Assembly: GCA_963580455.1 (NCBI GenBank)
Contig: OY756958.1
Coordinates: 31,074,501 to 31,138,500 of the forward strand
Origin: Euonymus europaeus
Taxonomy: Eukaryota > Streptophyta > Magnoliopsida > Celastrales > Celastraceae
Length of the DNA: 64,000 nucleotides
Reading direction: 5' to 3'
Each line of letters opens with the position of its first letter. The stretch's first letter is position 1. The notes beneath the pieces were generated by a model that searched no databases, was not told where the DNA came from, and saw only the letters and a program-made list of their open reading frames with translations. Made by a program: the position numbers and the translations under genes. Shown piece after piece: positions 1 through 20,342 of the stretch.

Positions 1-3000
1 TTGCTTCCTGGTTACCACAACGATATGATTACTTTTCCAGCCTTTTCTACCTTGCAAATTGTCCGTCGATATTTTGATTGATCATTCATATTACTGTTGT
101 GTGAAATGCCCCACAATATGCAGCTGATACTTTTAATTTGGGGTAGATGTATAGTCACGCCTGTTGTCATTCTCTACCGAAGTTGATGTAGTCATATGTG
201 GTGATCAAAGAAGAAACTATCCTATACAAAAAAAATGTTGAAAACCAAATTAAACCAAAAAAAATTAATGGCCGTGAAAGTTATTATTATTATCATCATC
301 GAAGTCTTTAAAACAAACGGCGTGGGTGTTCAGCAAAATTTGTTCTTATGATTATTTTTCTCCTCCCCTAAGAAAAATATCATGCTGGTTAGCTTCAGCA
401 TCAGCAAAGCCTTTATATGGAACATGGTCGGGGTCTAAAAAGTATTGAGTTGTTCGAGGCAATTTTCTTCTGCTTCTGGCAAAAAATATCAATTCAATGT
501 CTTCCATTGTCTCCCTCACAAGATAAAACCTCATTTTGGAATATAACTGAATTATTTCAATTAATTTTGTTCATTGAGTGGGGTCATAACTGTAAACTCC
601 TCCCTCAATCAAATTTATGCAATTGTTTTTGCAGGGAGCATCTCAAAGTGCAGTGAAAATTCGCTACTATCAGCATCATCTGCTACTATGTAGATGCAGA
701 TCAATACTTTGTTGACCAAAGACAAATGGCTGGGAAGCTTTTATGGATCAAACAAACGATGGATGAGTTAAGTAAGAGATAGAGGACTATGAGATTTAAG
801 CTAAGTATAGGTCCGATGCACATGGATGAAACCGGGTCAGTATGTCTCAACCTTTTTCCTTGGACATTATAAATCTTATGGTTATTTAGAAACCTAATAG
901 ACAGTGGAGGTGTGGAGCTCACTAGGCTATAAGGAGAGGTGAGCTAGGAGTAGTTTGAGTTCTGTTGGATCAAAACTTGTTTGCAATGACTACAGCGCAA
1001 TTGCTTTGTGATGTTGGTTTTTTCTTTGCAGTTTTGCTATAAATTGAGCATGACTTGTTCATGATTATTTGCGCAGACTTAACCTCTCTGGATGACACGA
1101 ATCCATGATTAAGAGTTTAGCATCCCGCTCGACCTGTTTAGGCCCTTGCCTGTGTTACTTTGTCGCAAAATGTGTTCATAGTTCTCACTAAGAATGTCAG
1201 AGTTTGTATCATATTGATAAAAATCAAATATAAACAGTTATGTTAAATTCATGCAGGGTTGATATAACCCTGGCTATCTTTTGGGCCTTGGTGTTCACTG
1301 TTCAGCGTGCTTGTCATATCATCCTACTTGACCCTGTACTTCAGGCGCTTCTGGCTTTCTTTTATCATTATATGCGTTGGTGTTTCCTTCGTGCGCCTAA
1401 GAAGTTCTAGGCAGGCACTGAATCGGAAGAGGGAAAAAAGATTGTTGTTAGCTTTGTCCATGTGAATGTTCTATGCTCTTAAGTGCTTGCCAACTTTCAG
1501 TCATGTGCCTTCTTCTATAAGGTTGATGGTATGATTCTTTTCTAGTTTCCTTCCAAATGCATATGCAAAGCCATTAGAATTAGTTTAATACTGCTGTTTT
1601 GACATGTTAACAACATACATTTGGGCCTAGTTAAGAGACGATCACCCAGTAATCTTTCCATTTATTATCTTGTAAATTCCTTACTTATTCAGGAAATTAT
1701 GTGAGGGATTTGATCGCTGCCATTATCATAAATCTATTTTTTGTTGTCCTGTTAAAAAGGGAACAGACTTCCTATTGTGGAGATGGATGAGCAAACGTTC
1801 TGTTTCTATGATGAATTCAGCACCCATTTTGCATGGATAAGGGATTCATGATTTGCTATTTTGTTTTAAAATCGATCGAAGAAAAAAACCCAAATTGAAT
1901 GTGAGAAGAGAGATGGAAGATAGATTTAATCCGGAGCAAATGGCTTTGCTTGTAATTAGCATGACCTTATCAGCTGTCGTCGTGGTCCCATCTGTGCTGA
2001 TCATTTAAACATATCTCAGGGAAACAGTTATCTTGAGCTGGAAAGAAGTTAGGGAATATATTTGGTGGAGATGTGGGGGGGTGGGATCCAGTGGCATGAT
2101 TACTTTCTCTGAGTATTTAGCCCTTCAAGGCCGCATTCTGTAATAATGCAAGGGCCTTTGCTGGTTTCTATACAAGTATGAACTTCTTTGGCACAACCTC
2201 CGTTACAACTTGGATATGATGAATCCTAATAATGGAAGCAATTCCCTTGATGAGATTAAGATTGTGATTTACTCTCTTTAGATTTGGCGGTGGACTCTCA
2301 TGCATTAGGTTACTCTGATTTACCTTTTTTTTGTTTTTGTTTTGTTTTGCCTGATCATATGGTTTCAACATGGATAGTTGGACTACCGATGTATTATGGC
2401 GCGGGTCTACTGGTTGCTCTGTGCTTCTAGCATTATACTATTTATTGAAGAAAAAGATTGTTTCCAGCTGCATTTGTTTTATACTATTGAATCCAGTTAA
2501 TCCTTTTTATTGCAGGATCATAGCAGGTTAAAATTTTCGACTATCAGCAGCTCCATAGAAACGAAATGGTGACCATGCATTGAGTCGTTGACTACATGCA
2601 CAATGTTCCCCTCAGTATGTTAGATTTTCTGCATAGGATCACGAGAGCTCATAAGCTGTCAATAATACAATTAATTTTTGTAAACCAGTGACTCATTATA
2701 GGGTTCATGACGCTTTGCCAGAACTTCTAGCGGTCATGGCATGTATGCAAAGTGTAAAAGTGAAAGTAGAGGCACCATAAAGTATCTTTAGCAGACATGT
2801 AAAGCACTATGGTGGCTCTAAAGGATGCTCCCTTTATCCTTACCTGGATAAAAAAAAAAAATTGGGTTGCTGTATTTACTGTCTCTTTTTCTCAAAATTG
2901 CGAGTTTAAAGTTCCTCCAATTGTCACTTCTATTCTAAGCACATCACTTTTTTTAGGTATTATTCCTTTAATTGCTTGTCATCCGAAAGTAGAGAAGTAT

Positions 3001-3688
3001 CATAGAATCTTTTCTTTAATCCATGTTTAAGTTTCCTGATGTTGATGGAGGATCTATCAAAAAGAGCCCAGATTACTACTTGAGGAGCTTTTCCCCGCTT
3101 AATGCGAAAAAGTTAAAGCCAGTAGGTTTTGGTTGTCATAAGATAATTAGTATACTCTGTTGCATAAAAGCCAATATTCTCGGCTAAATGATCGATGCAC
3201 TTACAATAAGTTCAAGAATATTGGTACATTCACTCAATGCAATCATCGAACCTTTAATTATTGTATAAAAAGTATATTAACCCTCAGATTAAGTGTGGCA
3301 AATGTTGCCTTCATCCCAAGGCTCACAGAACATTCATTTTTAACTAATCAATGACGATCAAATATTCTAATTGTCTGTGTAGGGAATACAGCTTGCTGGC
3401 CTCGTGCGGCACATAGCGGAAAGACCCTTTATCCTTGGTTTTTTCCTTTTCTTTTCTTGCTTTAGAGAAGAGAAGGCCTTAAGTTCACTCTAAGCATACA
3501 AAAACTTGTAGGGTACTGAATTCAAAAACAATTCAACTGTTGCTCTGAGGGTCAAACTTTGAAACCACTACCAGTCAGTTATAACTTTATATAATGCATA
3601 TATGACATTTACTTAAGCTCTGCCCAAGGGTTGCCAGCAGACCTCACCTCAGCCTTCTTTTTGACTTTCTACAATTGTCTTTTTGTAG
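1..3688. other. Spacer without recognisable gene
   Basis: No reading frame here has the length, composition or motif content of a plant gene. Several stretches end in pyrimidine-rich tracts followed by AG (near 633 and 2515), which look like splice acceptors, so an untranslated or non-coding transcript is possible. The sequence is ordinary AT-rich plant DNA with stops in all frames. Confidence 0.5.
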
Positions 3689-3777
3689 GGCTACGTTGCT
3701 TTGATGATGGTAATGCACGAGGGTACCATATTGGACCATTCGAAGGAAAGAATGGGCAGCATGTGATTCTCGAGCAG
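3689..3777 (+). other. Exon-like 89 bp segment, unidentified
   Basis: The segment is preceded by a pyrimidine tract ending in TTTTTGTAG and followed by GTATAT, so it has both splice borders. One frame is open throughout (starting L-R-C-F-D-D-G-N-A-R-G-Y-H and ending V-I-L-E-Q). I do not recognise the peptide and found no partner exon that joins to it in frame. It could be an internal exon of an unknown gene, an exon of a non-coding RNA, or chance. Confidence 0.2.
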
Positions 3778-3949
3778 GTATATTAACAATAGGTTATTCT
3801 CTATTTGCTTGACTCTGGATGACTTCAATTATGAACATATTTTTGTATCTTTTCTCATCTGATGAAAAATTGAGTCTGATATCGCAGAATTCCCCCGCTC
3901 CCCAAAAAAATTGCATGGTACCTGTGTTCTTGACATTTGTTCGCGCGAA

Positions 3950-4089
3950 AATACTAAATGTTCATAGACATTTGCATCCATAGCGTTTATGTCTTTTTTT
4001 TTAAATTTTCAAAAAAAATTAGTGGTGTATGGTCTACCACATCTGCTTATGAACATTTATGAATGAAATGTCTATGAACGACTAGTATT
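3950..4089. repeat. Short hairpin MITE-like inverted repeat
   Basis: The two ends are inverted copies: about 24 bp at the left end (AATACTA, three variable bases, then GTTCATAGACATTT) matches the reverse complement of the right end, and the match decays inward to an A/T-rich loop around 4000-4030. Size and design fit a tiny MITE or fold-back sequence. No convincing target-site duplication was identified. Confidence 0.5.
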
Positions 4090-5100
4090 GCCTTTATTCG
4101 CATAGCTTAAGTTTGTTGAGTGTGCTAGAGAATTGAGATGCCTGAATCGAAATTGCCTCGATATTTGTGTTGACTTATGGAGGATTAATACTTCCTCCAG
4201 TTGTAAAGAAAATGCACTCTTTTTTTTATCAAATGTTTGCTGCTGCATGGTGATTTACCAATAGTCAATTAATAGAAGCTAATCTTTCTCTAGAGATGTT
4301 TTCCTTTATAATATCAAGATGGCCCATCAAAACCAACCATTTTGACGGCACTTATTAAGCTTTGGGAGGACAGTAAAGTGTAAAGTGTTACTTTGAGAAG
4401 CATCATCATTCATAAAGAATCCAATTTCTCTACCGAATAAAACAACTCACGTACTACTATCTACACTAGAACTGGTCAAAGATTGTTTAAGTACTCCTTT
4501 TGAAAGAGAAAATAAAATAGTCACAGTATGTCATCATGTAAGCCTGTAAAAATTCATTGAGCATCGTGCAGCCACGTTTTCTGCTACAACCCGTGCGTGT
4601 GCAATGATTGAGGTCCCTCCTGCATGATGAATATGAAGGTCCATCGTCCACAGCACAGTTCCCTTTCCTTTTTCTTTCAATTCTCCTCCTCGAGATGCTG
4701 ACATGCACAAATAAATCTTTATTTCTTCGAAAATACTTCTCTGGTTCATTGTTCATGCTAGATGGTTAAAATGTCTAGATTGATTACTATATGGTTAATC
4801 TCCCTTTATATGCACAGTACTCACAGGCCGTGCATCATCTGTTCTTATAGCGCATAATTAAAATGTATTTAAGAACTGTGAGGTATAGATCGAAGGAGGA
4901 AATGAATGAATATGGACCCTACTTAGGGGGTGTTAACTGTTAAGGCTGTAATTAAGAAGAGGATTGGCAATCTCTGTACGTTTCATTCCTTTTGTAGGAC
5001 AGACAAAAACGCGCATCCCATGACGACAGGCTCTGTGCAGATTGAAGAAGACATGAAGTAACTTTAATTGGTAGTGGAGGGGGACCCCATTTTCTAAGGC

Positions 5101-5395
5101 TGTGTTTCGTCGACAATAGGAACGGGAATTATTACTTATTAGAATTAGAACAGGAACGAGAATGGACGTGATTATATAATTATTAATGGGAATGCGAATA
5201 ATGTTAAAATGTCAATGGAAATGAGATTGGAATGATATGAAAATTAAAATCTCACATTATTTTGGTTGTCCTGAAAGCTAATTTTTTATTCAAATATAAT
5301 ATCCAATGTCAATGAGATTTTCATATTACTAGCCATATTATAATTCAATCCAAGGCTATTCCTCCGAGAATCATAATCTATTCTGCGTCGACCCA
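5101..5395. mobile_element. Possible hAT-like MITE
   Basis: The left end reads like the common plant TGTGTTT...AATAGGAACGGGAAT terminus. The opposite end carries GTCGAC in inverted orientation with AGAAT and GGAATAG blocks further inside. The inverted repeat is imperfect and no 8 bp target duplication is evident, so this is a tentative call based on resemblance to non-autonomous hAT termini. Confidence 0.25.
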
Positions 5396-5589
5396 GTTAT
5401 TAATACGGAATGTAAATATTCATACTATTGTAAGAGCTTTAATTTAAATTATTTTCGTGTATTCCTTTCAAGTTAATGAGTCCATATAAAATGTCTCCAG
5501 ACTATACGTCATTTTGCTTTCAATGAAAAGAAATAAGTGACTGCATAAAAAGGGGAAAAAAACTAGGGTAACAAGTTTTTTTTAAAAAG

Positions 5590-5612
5590 CACACACACAC
5601 ATATATATATAA
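5590..5612. repeat. CA/TA compound microsatellite
   Basis: About five CA units are followed directly by about five AT units. Confidence 0.8.
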
Positions 5613-7845
5613 TATGATGTTTTTTGCATATCTTGATCAAAATTGGTGGTGTCGATAGAAGGAGTCATTACCGAAAAATGATATTTTATAGAAATTTGAA
5701 CAATAAAAATGAAATAGGACCATTTTCGGTGATTCTATTAACTCAAAATGGGGTTTTATACGAGTTTTGAAAGTATATATATGTTCTATCGTTAAACATG
5801 CTAGGAGGAGCACATACTACCCACAAATCACAATTTCTTGCTCAAATGCACTGAACTCGTTTAACCTAAAAAATGGACTGAAAACGAATTGATTTGGTCG
5901 ATTCTGTTAATTCTGAATGGATAGTCCACCTCCCAATAGCTTCAAAGACAATCGATGATGATAAGACAGGTGAGTGATTACTGTAGTAAAATCCTAGAAT
6001 CTTGTCCTTATTGAAGATCTTTAGCTTGACTTTTCCGGTTGTTGCCCTGCAAATCGTTCAGTCCAATTAAGTCTGGTTGTAAAGGAGGACCGCCTCTCAA
6101 GGCCCCCCTCCCCCCCCCCCTCCCCACCCCTCTCTCTCAATATACAGGCTTTAAAGTACTCTGGTTGTTGCGCATCTAAATCCCCCCACCATACATTCAT
6201 ACGTCTTGTCAAAACGCACACGTGCACTATGCCTCGTGTAAGATACCCATTCACCGAGGAGAGCGGCAATGATTGGCAATGTTTGGTCACCCGCACGAGT
6301 GGTTGCGATATGAGGCTTGTTTTCTGGTTTTTGGTTGGTTAGGTTAAAATCTTAGCTAATGAAGATGGGCCCATTCAATAAATAAGGTTTTTTCCCCCGA
6401 TAACGATAGGATATATCCAGATTCATGTTGTTATTTATGCCGTGCAGATTAAGACTTAAAGATGAGCAACTACGGTGTTTGTATTATATTTGCAGCTTGT
6501 GTTCTGTATTTCTACAAGAATTGACGAACTTCTATTTTCCAAAACATGTGAGCGCGCTGATAAAGTTTGGGAAGATAAGTTGGCAGATTAGTATTCCCAT
6601 GACCGGCAATAATGCACTCCCGTCAACTTTCACTCTTTTATCTTTATTTTTATCAAAAAAAAAAAGAAAAAAAGAAGATTGGCATGCAAGAAAATTCCTC
6701 AATATATAAAACATTAAAAAAATATATAGTTAATAACTTAATATTCAGCATTTATATAGATGATAAGCGCTGGAAAATAATTATTGGGAATTTTAGAAGT
6801 ACCCGTGCAGCTTCGGAACTGATCATAATGAATAAAGAAAGAACTATTAGTAATGAAGTGGCTGCCAGCCAGCGGGGGGTCATGGACATATAAAAGTTGA
6901 TTTGCTTTTGGATACACTAGCAAACATGGAGTGACATGAATGCATGCTTGTGTTTCTTCTCTTTTTCATGATTAAAGCTAGTTGGATCGGATAGTGCACG
7001 AAAATGGTTCTTCCCACAAAAGAATCTCCCAAGTCAAAAAATTATGTGCCTTGATAACCATAACATGCATTACAATCTTGGAACTAAATTTATTATAATA
7101 ATAATAATTCTTAAACTCTTAGAATTGGGTCACCAAGATCTATAGCAGTATTGTTCCAATATATATATATAGTGGGACCTTTGAATCATTCATGTCGTGA
7201 ATTTCTTCATGATTAGAACAGCTCAAATGAGAATGTTCATAAATAATGAAGGTAGAAGTTGGTCATCATCGCCCATCAATTGAATGAAACAATTTATTAT
7301 TATACGTAAGTGTGACTTTCCAAGCAATGATCATCGAGAGCTTATAAATAGAGTTTTGCACAAAAATATTAGTTTATTCAGAGTATTTCTTATATATATA
7401 AATATATATACATATATGTTTTTTTATAAGGCGGATGCAAATAAAGACACATGCATCTCAGAGGCATCATAAAAATCTGAGACAATAATTGACTCAACAG
7501 CACAGCAGGACATAGGCGAGAAGATAAAAATTTTATACTTTGACTACCACATCCTGTAAGAAAACGTACTCCTCGTAAGAATTTATAAGAGAGTAATATT
7601 CAGAAAACGAAAGAAAGGAGGACATGACTAATATTATAGTAATACACGTCAGGACAAGTCAAAGGTCGAACATGTCCCTTGTAGAAACAAGTAAACAACA
7701 AAACAACAGTCAACGGATAATGTAGTGATTCACGTCGTACGAGGATTTTTCCCTGCCAGGGAAATCAGTGACGATACACTGAAGCCAAGCACTATGGTCC
7801 GTCGTCGTTTTAAGACTCGATCTTTATTTCAATAATTTTACTTGT

Positions 7846-7851
7846 CACACG
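7846..7851 (-). promoter_or_regulatory. Candidate BRRE in DWF4 promoter
   Basis: CACACG on the + strand is CGTGTG on the minus strand, the brassinosteroid response element bound by BZR1. It lies about 350 bp upstream of the DWF4 ATG. DWF4 is a known feedback target of BZR1 in Arabidopsis. The match is only six bases and could be chance. Confidence 0.3.
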
Positions 7852-7954
7852 CTTTGATGAAAGTCCATTTAAAGAAGTGACAGAAAACATTAATTGAAAT
7901 TTAATAAAGAAAATGGATCCCTAAACCTTTCTGGCCGAAGACAGAAAAAAAGCT

Positions 7955-7960
7955 TATAAA
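7955..7960 (+). promoter_or_regulatory. TATA box of DWF4
   Basis: TATAAA in the context CTTATAAAAGCAG lies about 240 bp upstream of the DWF4 start codon. This predicts transcription from about 7985-7995 and a 5' leader of about 200 bases that is rich in CT and A. Confidence 0.5.
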
Positions 7961-8180
7961 AGCAGCCTATTGGGTTCAAGCCTTTCAATTAAGTTCTCAT
8001 CACAACCCTTCTCTTTCTGTCTGCTCAAGTGACAAAAGTAAAGAAAACAACTCTGTATAAACAAAACGTTCCTTTACGATAGAGGGAGAAGCTTAACAGA
8101 AAAATAAAGTAGGTCTCTAATTTCGTTTTTAGTTACAACTTCCGCTTGAGTACAACCAACACATAGAGAAAGAAAGATAG

Positions 8181-10628
<2,448 letters not shown>

Positions 10629-12377
10629 GAAAGCAAATGGAGACCATAAAAAGTGACCTCTACCTCTAGCCTCAGCTGCACTTGGATCGATTTATATAGA
10701 TACAAAAATAGTTAAAGCTATCTTTTGTATGTGAATGTGAAGATTTTGAGTATCTTGTATGTTTCACGGCATATGTGGCAGTGTATAATGGTGTTTTGAC
10801 GTTATATGTAAAGCTCACGCGAGCCATGCATAGCCAAGACAAACAAATTAGTGAACAATACTGCTGCAGAGAAAGGGAAGTGAACACGGGGTGCCAAGAG
10901 TGGACCACATCTCCCTCTCCATCGTTTTAATTATCTTGTAAATTCTACTTCTGGGCCCTTCATGATGTCTAGGTGGTTGATTTAAATGCCTTTTTTTAAT
11001 GGTAAATTCTACTTAATTTCCCGTTACAAGATGAATGAGGTATTTCTTGAGCTTAATGTACGTCTTGCATTGATTGTTTCTGGTCCCAATATCAATAATT
11101 TTTTTGTGTCCATGGCCGGCACAAGTGGTTCACCTTCTTTTTTCCATGTGACAACCTTCCTTTATTTTTCTTCAAATAAATGTGTTTTAAGTATGAAAAA
11201 TAATATATAATACGCCCCACCTCTATTTATCTATTTTTTAAATGGTGGGGACATTTAGATAATTAGCTTCAAAACTCTCTCTATTTATCCACATCTAGCT
11301 TGTTTATAGCAAAATGTATAAACAATAACCATTCCATCAAAAGGAATATTGAACTGGCTTCCGCATCGTCGTCAGATTTCCTTTCACTCTCTAATCTTGA
11401 TTTATATCATCCTTCCTTCCTTCTCAATCTCATTCTTATGGTTAGCAAAGCTGCACGTTGTGGGTTTTAAAAGTGGGCTATGAAAACATTTGTGAGAACG
11501 ACTGAACAAAACTAGAAGATCCATAACCGATAACGGCATGATTTTTTGTGTGGCATGTAGCTCGAATCTCTCAGTTTCGCAACTCTCCTTGTTTTATTAT
11601 TATGTATAAACTCTGCCTATCTAGTCTCTGCATCATTGTTATAAAGGCCCATCATATCATCCATCCTGCTCATTCGGGTTTTCAACTCGGCCGAATAATT
11701 GTAAAGCCCAAGAACCATTGAGCCTCTAATGGACTAAAACAGTTAATACTAACAGGCCCAAAAAAGTTTATACTTGAGCTTCCAATTGTGGAGGCCCAGT
11801 GGTAGTGGTAGCCATAAGGCCACCGGGGCTTGTGTCTCTGGTAAATACGTCGCTCAAATAGTCTCCTAAACTTCTCCGGCTCTCCCCATCTGGGCTTTCT
11901 ATCTCACGTGGCCTTACTCCGATCGCAAAACCCGACGTAAACTTTGTAACCGCAACTACAAGAAAGCCCTCATTTTCGAGCTAAATTACAATAAACCCGG
12001 TGTTTGTCATCATTAGGTTTTCTTTAATTCTACTTGATTAGATTTAAAATTGATTGATAGTTCATAAATGGACCACGAAAGTGATTGTTTTATTAAATGA
12101 ACTAATTTATTTGCATGGCATATTATTGTATTTAATCTTGGTGAATTATTAAACAAGGATTTATGTTCTCGTGTTTCCTTTTTTAATTAAGTAATGTTTA
12201 CGCTTTTTTTTTCTTAATTTTTGTTTAGTGTTTATAATGTTCACTAAAAATGTCTCCACACACAAAATCACCCACCTTAATTAACCAAAAATGTCGACAG
12301 TGGCAATTCCGTATTTTCATATAAAATTAGGGGCACGGGACCGAATCACATGCATCAGCCATTAGTCACAAGCATAA
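10629..12377. other. Intergenic spacer DWF4 to SDH1, part 1
   Basis: This holds the DWF4 3' untranslated region and AT-rich spacer DNA. No supported gene, RNA or element was found. A short frame near 10986-11210 has no motif and looks random. Confidence 0.5.
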
Positions 12378-12383
12378 TATAAA
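12378..12383 (+). promoter_or_regulatory. TATA-like element before a leader-like region
   Basis: TATAAA lies just ahead of a CT-rich, GC-elevated stretch (12400-12650) that resembles a plant 5' leader. It may drive either a distal first exon of SDH1 or a separate transcript. Confidence 0.3.
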
Positions 12384-12435
12384 GGTTTGGTTTGGGTATT
12401 TTCCGTATCGGAGCTCGGCCTCTTCCGTCAAAAAT

Positions 12436-12623
12436 TTCCGAAACCCGATCTCTCTCTTGCTGCTCCTCGTGCGCGGCTCTTACTCGGCTACTCCTACAGC
12501 CCCCTTCGTTTCCAGGTAAAATCCAACTCCTTCCGAAACCCGATCTCGGTCTTGGTACTCCTCGTTCGTAACTCCTTCTCTACAGCCCCCTTAGTCTTCC
12601 TATTTGCAGGTAAGATCCAACTC
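12436..12623 (+). repeat. Tandemly duplicated leader/splice-donor module
   Basis: Two adjacent copies of about 94 bp (12436-12530 and 12531-12623) both start TTCCGAAACCCGATCTC, continue through CTCCTCGT and TACAGCCCCCTT, and end in CAG followed by GTAA and ATCCAACTC. Each copy therefore supplies its own 5' splice site (before 12516 and before 12610). A third partial start (CTCCTTC) follows. The simplest reading is duplication of an untranslated first exon. Confidence 0.6.
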
Positions 12624-14154
12624 CTTCTATTGATTTCGTCTTCGTTTTTCTTTTTGGATTTGTTTTGCTATTTTTTCGCTGGATTGCGGTTGCTAGCCCC
12701 TCTCTCTTCCCCCATTAAGCCCTAATCCCTAGTCTCTTTGATGATAAATAACCCTAATCAGAGGATTTGTTGGAAGTTTCAGCAATGGAAATTGTTTCTA
12801 ATACAGGTTCGTGTTAATAGTCTATGCCTTAATCGTTCATTTTGCGTTGTTTGACATTCATGGGTTCTCTGGTTGTTCTTGTTTGTTTGTTTTGCCAACT
12901 CAAGATCTTTCACCAGTGACCATTAGTATTAACTAGTTTGGAAACCTGGGAAAAAATGCCCAATTAAAGAGGATATATAAATCAATTTACCTCAATAGGT
13001 GAGAGCTGATAGAGCTTAGATGAAAAGAAGTTTGGCCAAAAAACATTGTCATGAGAGGTGGATCAGAGTCTCCATAGGGATCAAAAGAAAAGAACTATAA
13101 GACTTATAAACTTTTTCATTCTACTTAACACTGATGAGAAAGATTGACCTTTCATCATAGTTTAGGTTGTCATTCTTTCTTTTGTGAAAAACAACTTTAG
13201 ATGATACATGATGTGCTAGAGCAAATTACCAGTTCTGGTACGTCCCAATAAGTCCTTTCTCATAAATAACCAAGAGTATATATATGGCCTATTCTATTGT
13301 ATGTGATTGTGTCTTGCTGATCATGGATGTTTAGTGATGACTTAAGTGCCATGATTATGTGCACTAATCTCTCCCCCTTTTCTTTAATAATCATTTTCAC
13401 TTGTTGCACTGCCATTTTTGGGATGCTGATAGCTCTTCCTATAACATTGGAGTACTACACCTTTCTTGGACTAAGTTCCTGATAAGAAGAAAAAAAGCTA
13501 GTTGCAATGATAGATGGATTTTGTTAGTTCTCCCTAACAGAACTTAGTAGAACTTTCTGGTGATTTTTGATGAATAAATATGATATTTACATGAACTATG
13601 TAATATTATGGATGATTTGCATCATGGATGATTTGCATCATGGATGATTTGCATCATGGATGATTTTGCTTTTAGGCAGGAGCATGATTTATTTTTCATT
13701 GAGGAGTTTCCTCATGAAGTGTGTCAGTTTGTATTGCAAGACTCTTGTGTTTCAAATTAATATATGAGTGTTTCATGATAAGGAAAAAAAGAAACAATAT
13801 GTAGTATAATGGATGATTTGTATTATGAATGTTCTTGAAATTAATATGTTGTTTAAAATATTATATAGCATTTGTTTCGCATATTATTATGAATATTTTC
13901 TTAACAAATGATCTAGAATGTGATAAGACATTTATGCAAACCAAACACAATTTCTTGTTTTCGTTTTTAAAAAATAATTTTTATCCTTTTTAACCAAAAG
14001 CGTTTTCTATCTTTTGAAAACACTAAAAACAATCTCTAGAAAATAGAAAATATAAAACATTGTCCAAAGCAAACACCTCCTAATCTCCGCTTTTTCGCGT
14101 ACGCTTTCCCTCTTGTAGGTCACTGAGACATCTCATTAAACCGGCTCCATATAG
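12624..14154. other. Spacer or intron upstream of SDH1
   Basis: If the region at 12.4 kb is transcribed toward SDH1, this is intron. A small segment near 12784-12808 (ATGGAAATTG... ending ACAG before GTTCG) has an upstream ATG and a splice-donor-like end, but no identity. A 16 bp minisatellite lies at 13608-13667. The stretch 13900-14080 is low-complexity and AT-rich. No gene is supported. Confidence 0.4.
13608..13667. repeat. 16 bp minisatellite, about 4 copies
   Basis: The unit CATCATGGATGATTTG is repeated almost perfectly head to tail. A diverged single unit (GGATGATTTG) recurs near 13810. Confidence 0.85.
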
Positions 14155-14160
14155 TATAAA
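14155..14160 (+). promoter_or_regulatory. TATA-like box of SDH1
   Basis: TATAAA lies 66-71 bp ahead of the SDH1 start codon, giving a short purine-rich leader of about 40 bases. It is close enough to serve as the core promoter. The leader-like exons at 12.4 kb would be an alternative start. Confidence 0.4.
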
Positions 14161-14225
14161 GGATTGACGCAGAGAGCAGAGCTAGCTAGAGAACACAGAG
14201 AGAGTCAAAGCGAAAAGGACAAGAC

Positions 14226-20342
<6,117 letters not shown>

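Larger units (their letters stand above)
4090..7840. other. Intergenic spacer upstream of DWF4
   Basis: AT-rich DNA without a supported gene. It contains a CA/TA microsatellite near 5590-5612, a C-rich and CT-rich low-complexity run near 6096-6140, several TA dinucleotide runs (7163-7175, 7390-7420), and a possible hAT-like MITE near 5101-5395. Short open frames in this stretch show no domain or motif. Confidence 0.5.

Noticed and set aside
6096..6140. C-rich run as a possible i-motif or regulatory element
   Set aside because: It is simple low-complexity sequence far from any gene, with nothing else to support function.
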